From Erpobdella octoculata (Eukaryota; Annelida; Clitellata; Hirudinida; Erpobdellidae), in contig OZ022239.1 of the NCBI GenBank assembly GCA_963978895.1, positions 32,660,954 through 32,724,953 on the forward strand: DNA of 64,000 bases, written 5' to 3'. Position numbers and translations under genes: made by a program. A model generated the notes under the pieces. The model was not told the DNA's origin. It was given only the letters and a program-made list of their open reading frames with translations, and did not search any database. Each line of letters starts with the position of its first letter. Position 1 is the first letter of the stretch. Shown here in pieces: positions 61,826 through 64,000 of this stretch.

Positions 61826-62247
61826 TTATATAGTTTGCGTTTCATTTTCTTCTTTTGTATTACCTAAGTCATAGTAAAGGTTTTTACAATCTTGTAAAGT
61901 TTCTGGAAGTTTCTTGCCCTTCGTCTCAGGAAGCATCAGAATGAGAAAGCCAACCGTCACCGCGATAACGGCAAACGTGCAAAATGGCAGCCAGAATGTT
62001 GATGTTCTCATCTAAAATTAAATAAATTCTTTTAAAAAGGAAGAACAAAAAGTTAAATAAATTTTGAATAATTAAGTGCTAGGATTTTAGTTGAAATGTG
62101 ACAAGTTATATTTTGGCTTTTTTAAATAATTTGGTATTTATCATTCTGGAGGGGAACAAAATGGTCTCACCACGTATACCCCTCCAGCGGCCGTTAATGC
62201 TCCCACCTTTCCCCACATCTGTGAAACTCCAGTACTTGTTCCCCTAA
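61826..62247 (-). CDS. SLC22-like MFS transporter, last two exons
   Basis: The last exon 62011-61826 (acceptor TTTAATTTTAG) encodes the final membrane helix and tail: TFWLPFCTFAVIAVTVGFLI, LMLPETKGKKLPETLQDCKN, ending NETQTI and a stop. The upstream exon, about 62247 to 62168 (acceptor ACCTTAG, donor GTG/GTGAGA), encodes LRGTSTGVSQMWGKVGALTA then AGG, matching the RGxGxGxSxxxxRxGxxxAP stretch of SLC22 organic ion transporters. LPETxGxxLPET is the family hallmark after TM12. Joining the two in phase 0 is plausible. The first part of the gene lies beyond the satellite at 62.5 kb or outside the window. Substrate cannot be inferred. Confidence 0.8.
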
Positions 62248-62535
62248 GGTCGAACAAATAAATTCATTTATTCTAAATAAAATATCAATTATTTATTGGG
62301 AAAAGATATCATGGCCTTTATTAAATATAAATCAATATTGTTTTTTATTATAAATTACAATATTTCAGACAAACAATTAATAAAAAAAATTGTAAGACAG
62401 CTATATCATCTTAAAAGTTCTGTTAAAAATTTAAACAAAAACATTTAAAAAATAGAAGATCAAACTACAGAAAACGTCTTAACAATCTAGTTGGCATTAA
62501 TATTTTAGACCAAATAAGGTTTCTTCAGTGCATAT

Positions 62536-63722
<1,187 letters not shown>

Positions 63723-63764
63723 ATGTTTGACAATATTTAGAGTGGCGTAAATCCTAGAGGACTT

Positions 63765-63810
63765 CATTGAAATATGATAATACTTTATCATATTTCAATG
63801 ATAAAGTATT
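63765..63810. other. Two overlapping hairpins
   Basis: A 16-bp perfect inverted repeat (CATTGAAATATGATAA) with loop TACT occupies 63765-63800. A 12-bp one (AATACTTTATCA) with an 8-bp loop occupies 63779-63810. They share bases, so only one can form at a time. Confidence 0.8.
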
Positions 63811-63889
63811 ATTATTATATTATTAAACAGTTGATAACGCAACATATGACAATCAAACTTCATTACTATTCATTAGGTAATAATGACGA

Positions 63890-64000
63890 AGTATGTTTGT
63901 ATGTATGTATGTATGTATGTATGTATGTATGTATGTATGTATGTATGTATGTATGTATGTATGTATGTATGTATGTATGTATGTATGTATGTATGTATGT
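63890..64000. repeat. (GTAT)n microsatellite
   Basis: Tetranucleotide array running off the right edge. Confidence 0.97.

Overview
This is eukaryotic (animal) DNA: very AT-rich, with short phase-conserved introns, multi-exon genes for secreted and membrane proteins, and a dense load of transposons and microsatellites. The rhodopsin-class receptor near 51-53 kb (ERT in place of DRY, NSxNFxxY-type TM7) resembles receptors expanded in lophotrochozoans. With the PAN/ILEI secreted proteins and the repeat style, a mollusc or a related lophotrochozoan is my best guess; this is inference, not proof. Nothing bacterial or viral is evident.

Left part, 0-31 kb. A degraded LINE (about 0.64-3.94 kb) is split by a hAT element with perfect 8-bp target duplications. 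Next comes a tandem family, all on the + strand, of genes built as signal peptide + PAN/apple-like cysteine domain + ILEI (FAM3/PANDER-like) domain in four exons. There are five damaged copies or fragments (A 4.6 kb, B 8.7 kb, C 11.3 kb, D 17.7 kb, E 23.7 kb) and one nearly intact copy (F, 28.35-29.56 kb). Copies C and D are parts of a segmental duplication. C later received a 2.1-kb Helitron in intron 1 and carries a LINE fragment in exon 3. Between them lie a MITE, permuted halves of a hAT transposase, a Penelope-like 5' remnant with a 40-bp inverted repeat, tRNA-derived SINE sequence and many Helitron ends.

Middle, 31-46 kb. A second cluster encodes proteins of the C-W...C...C...C...CW apple/PAN type, always on phase-1 exons: a broken multi-PAN locus (31.1-32.2 kb), a two-PAN exon pair (34.3-35.3 kb), and a complete intact three-exon gene of 202 codons (38.46-39.41 kb). 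From 40 to 45 kb is mostly non-autonomous Helitrons of two families, SINE and (TA)n or (ACAT)n arrays.

Right part, 46-64 kb. A NADAR-domain gene has a trinucleotide-repeat intron. It is followed by a two-exon GPCR (- strand), a GC-rich GGC/GAC satellite abutting an RTE-like endonuclease fragment, a CR1-like 3' end, a Helitron followed by 633 bp of (ACAT)n, the last exons of an SLC22-like transporter (- strand), and a 1.2-kb layered hexanucleotide satellite.

The two secreted-protein clusters are the biological core: both encode extracellular PAN/apple proteins and evolve by local duplication and decay. Their function (ligand binding, adhesion, mucus or immune role) cannot be read from the sequence.
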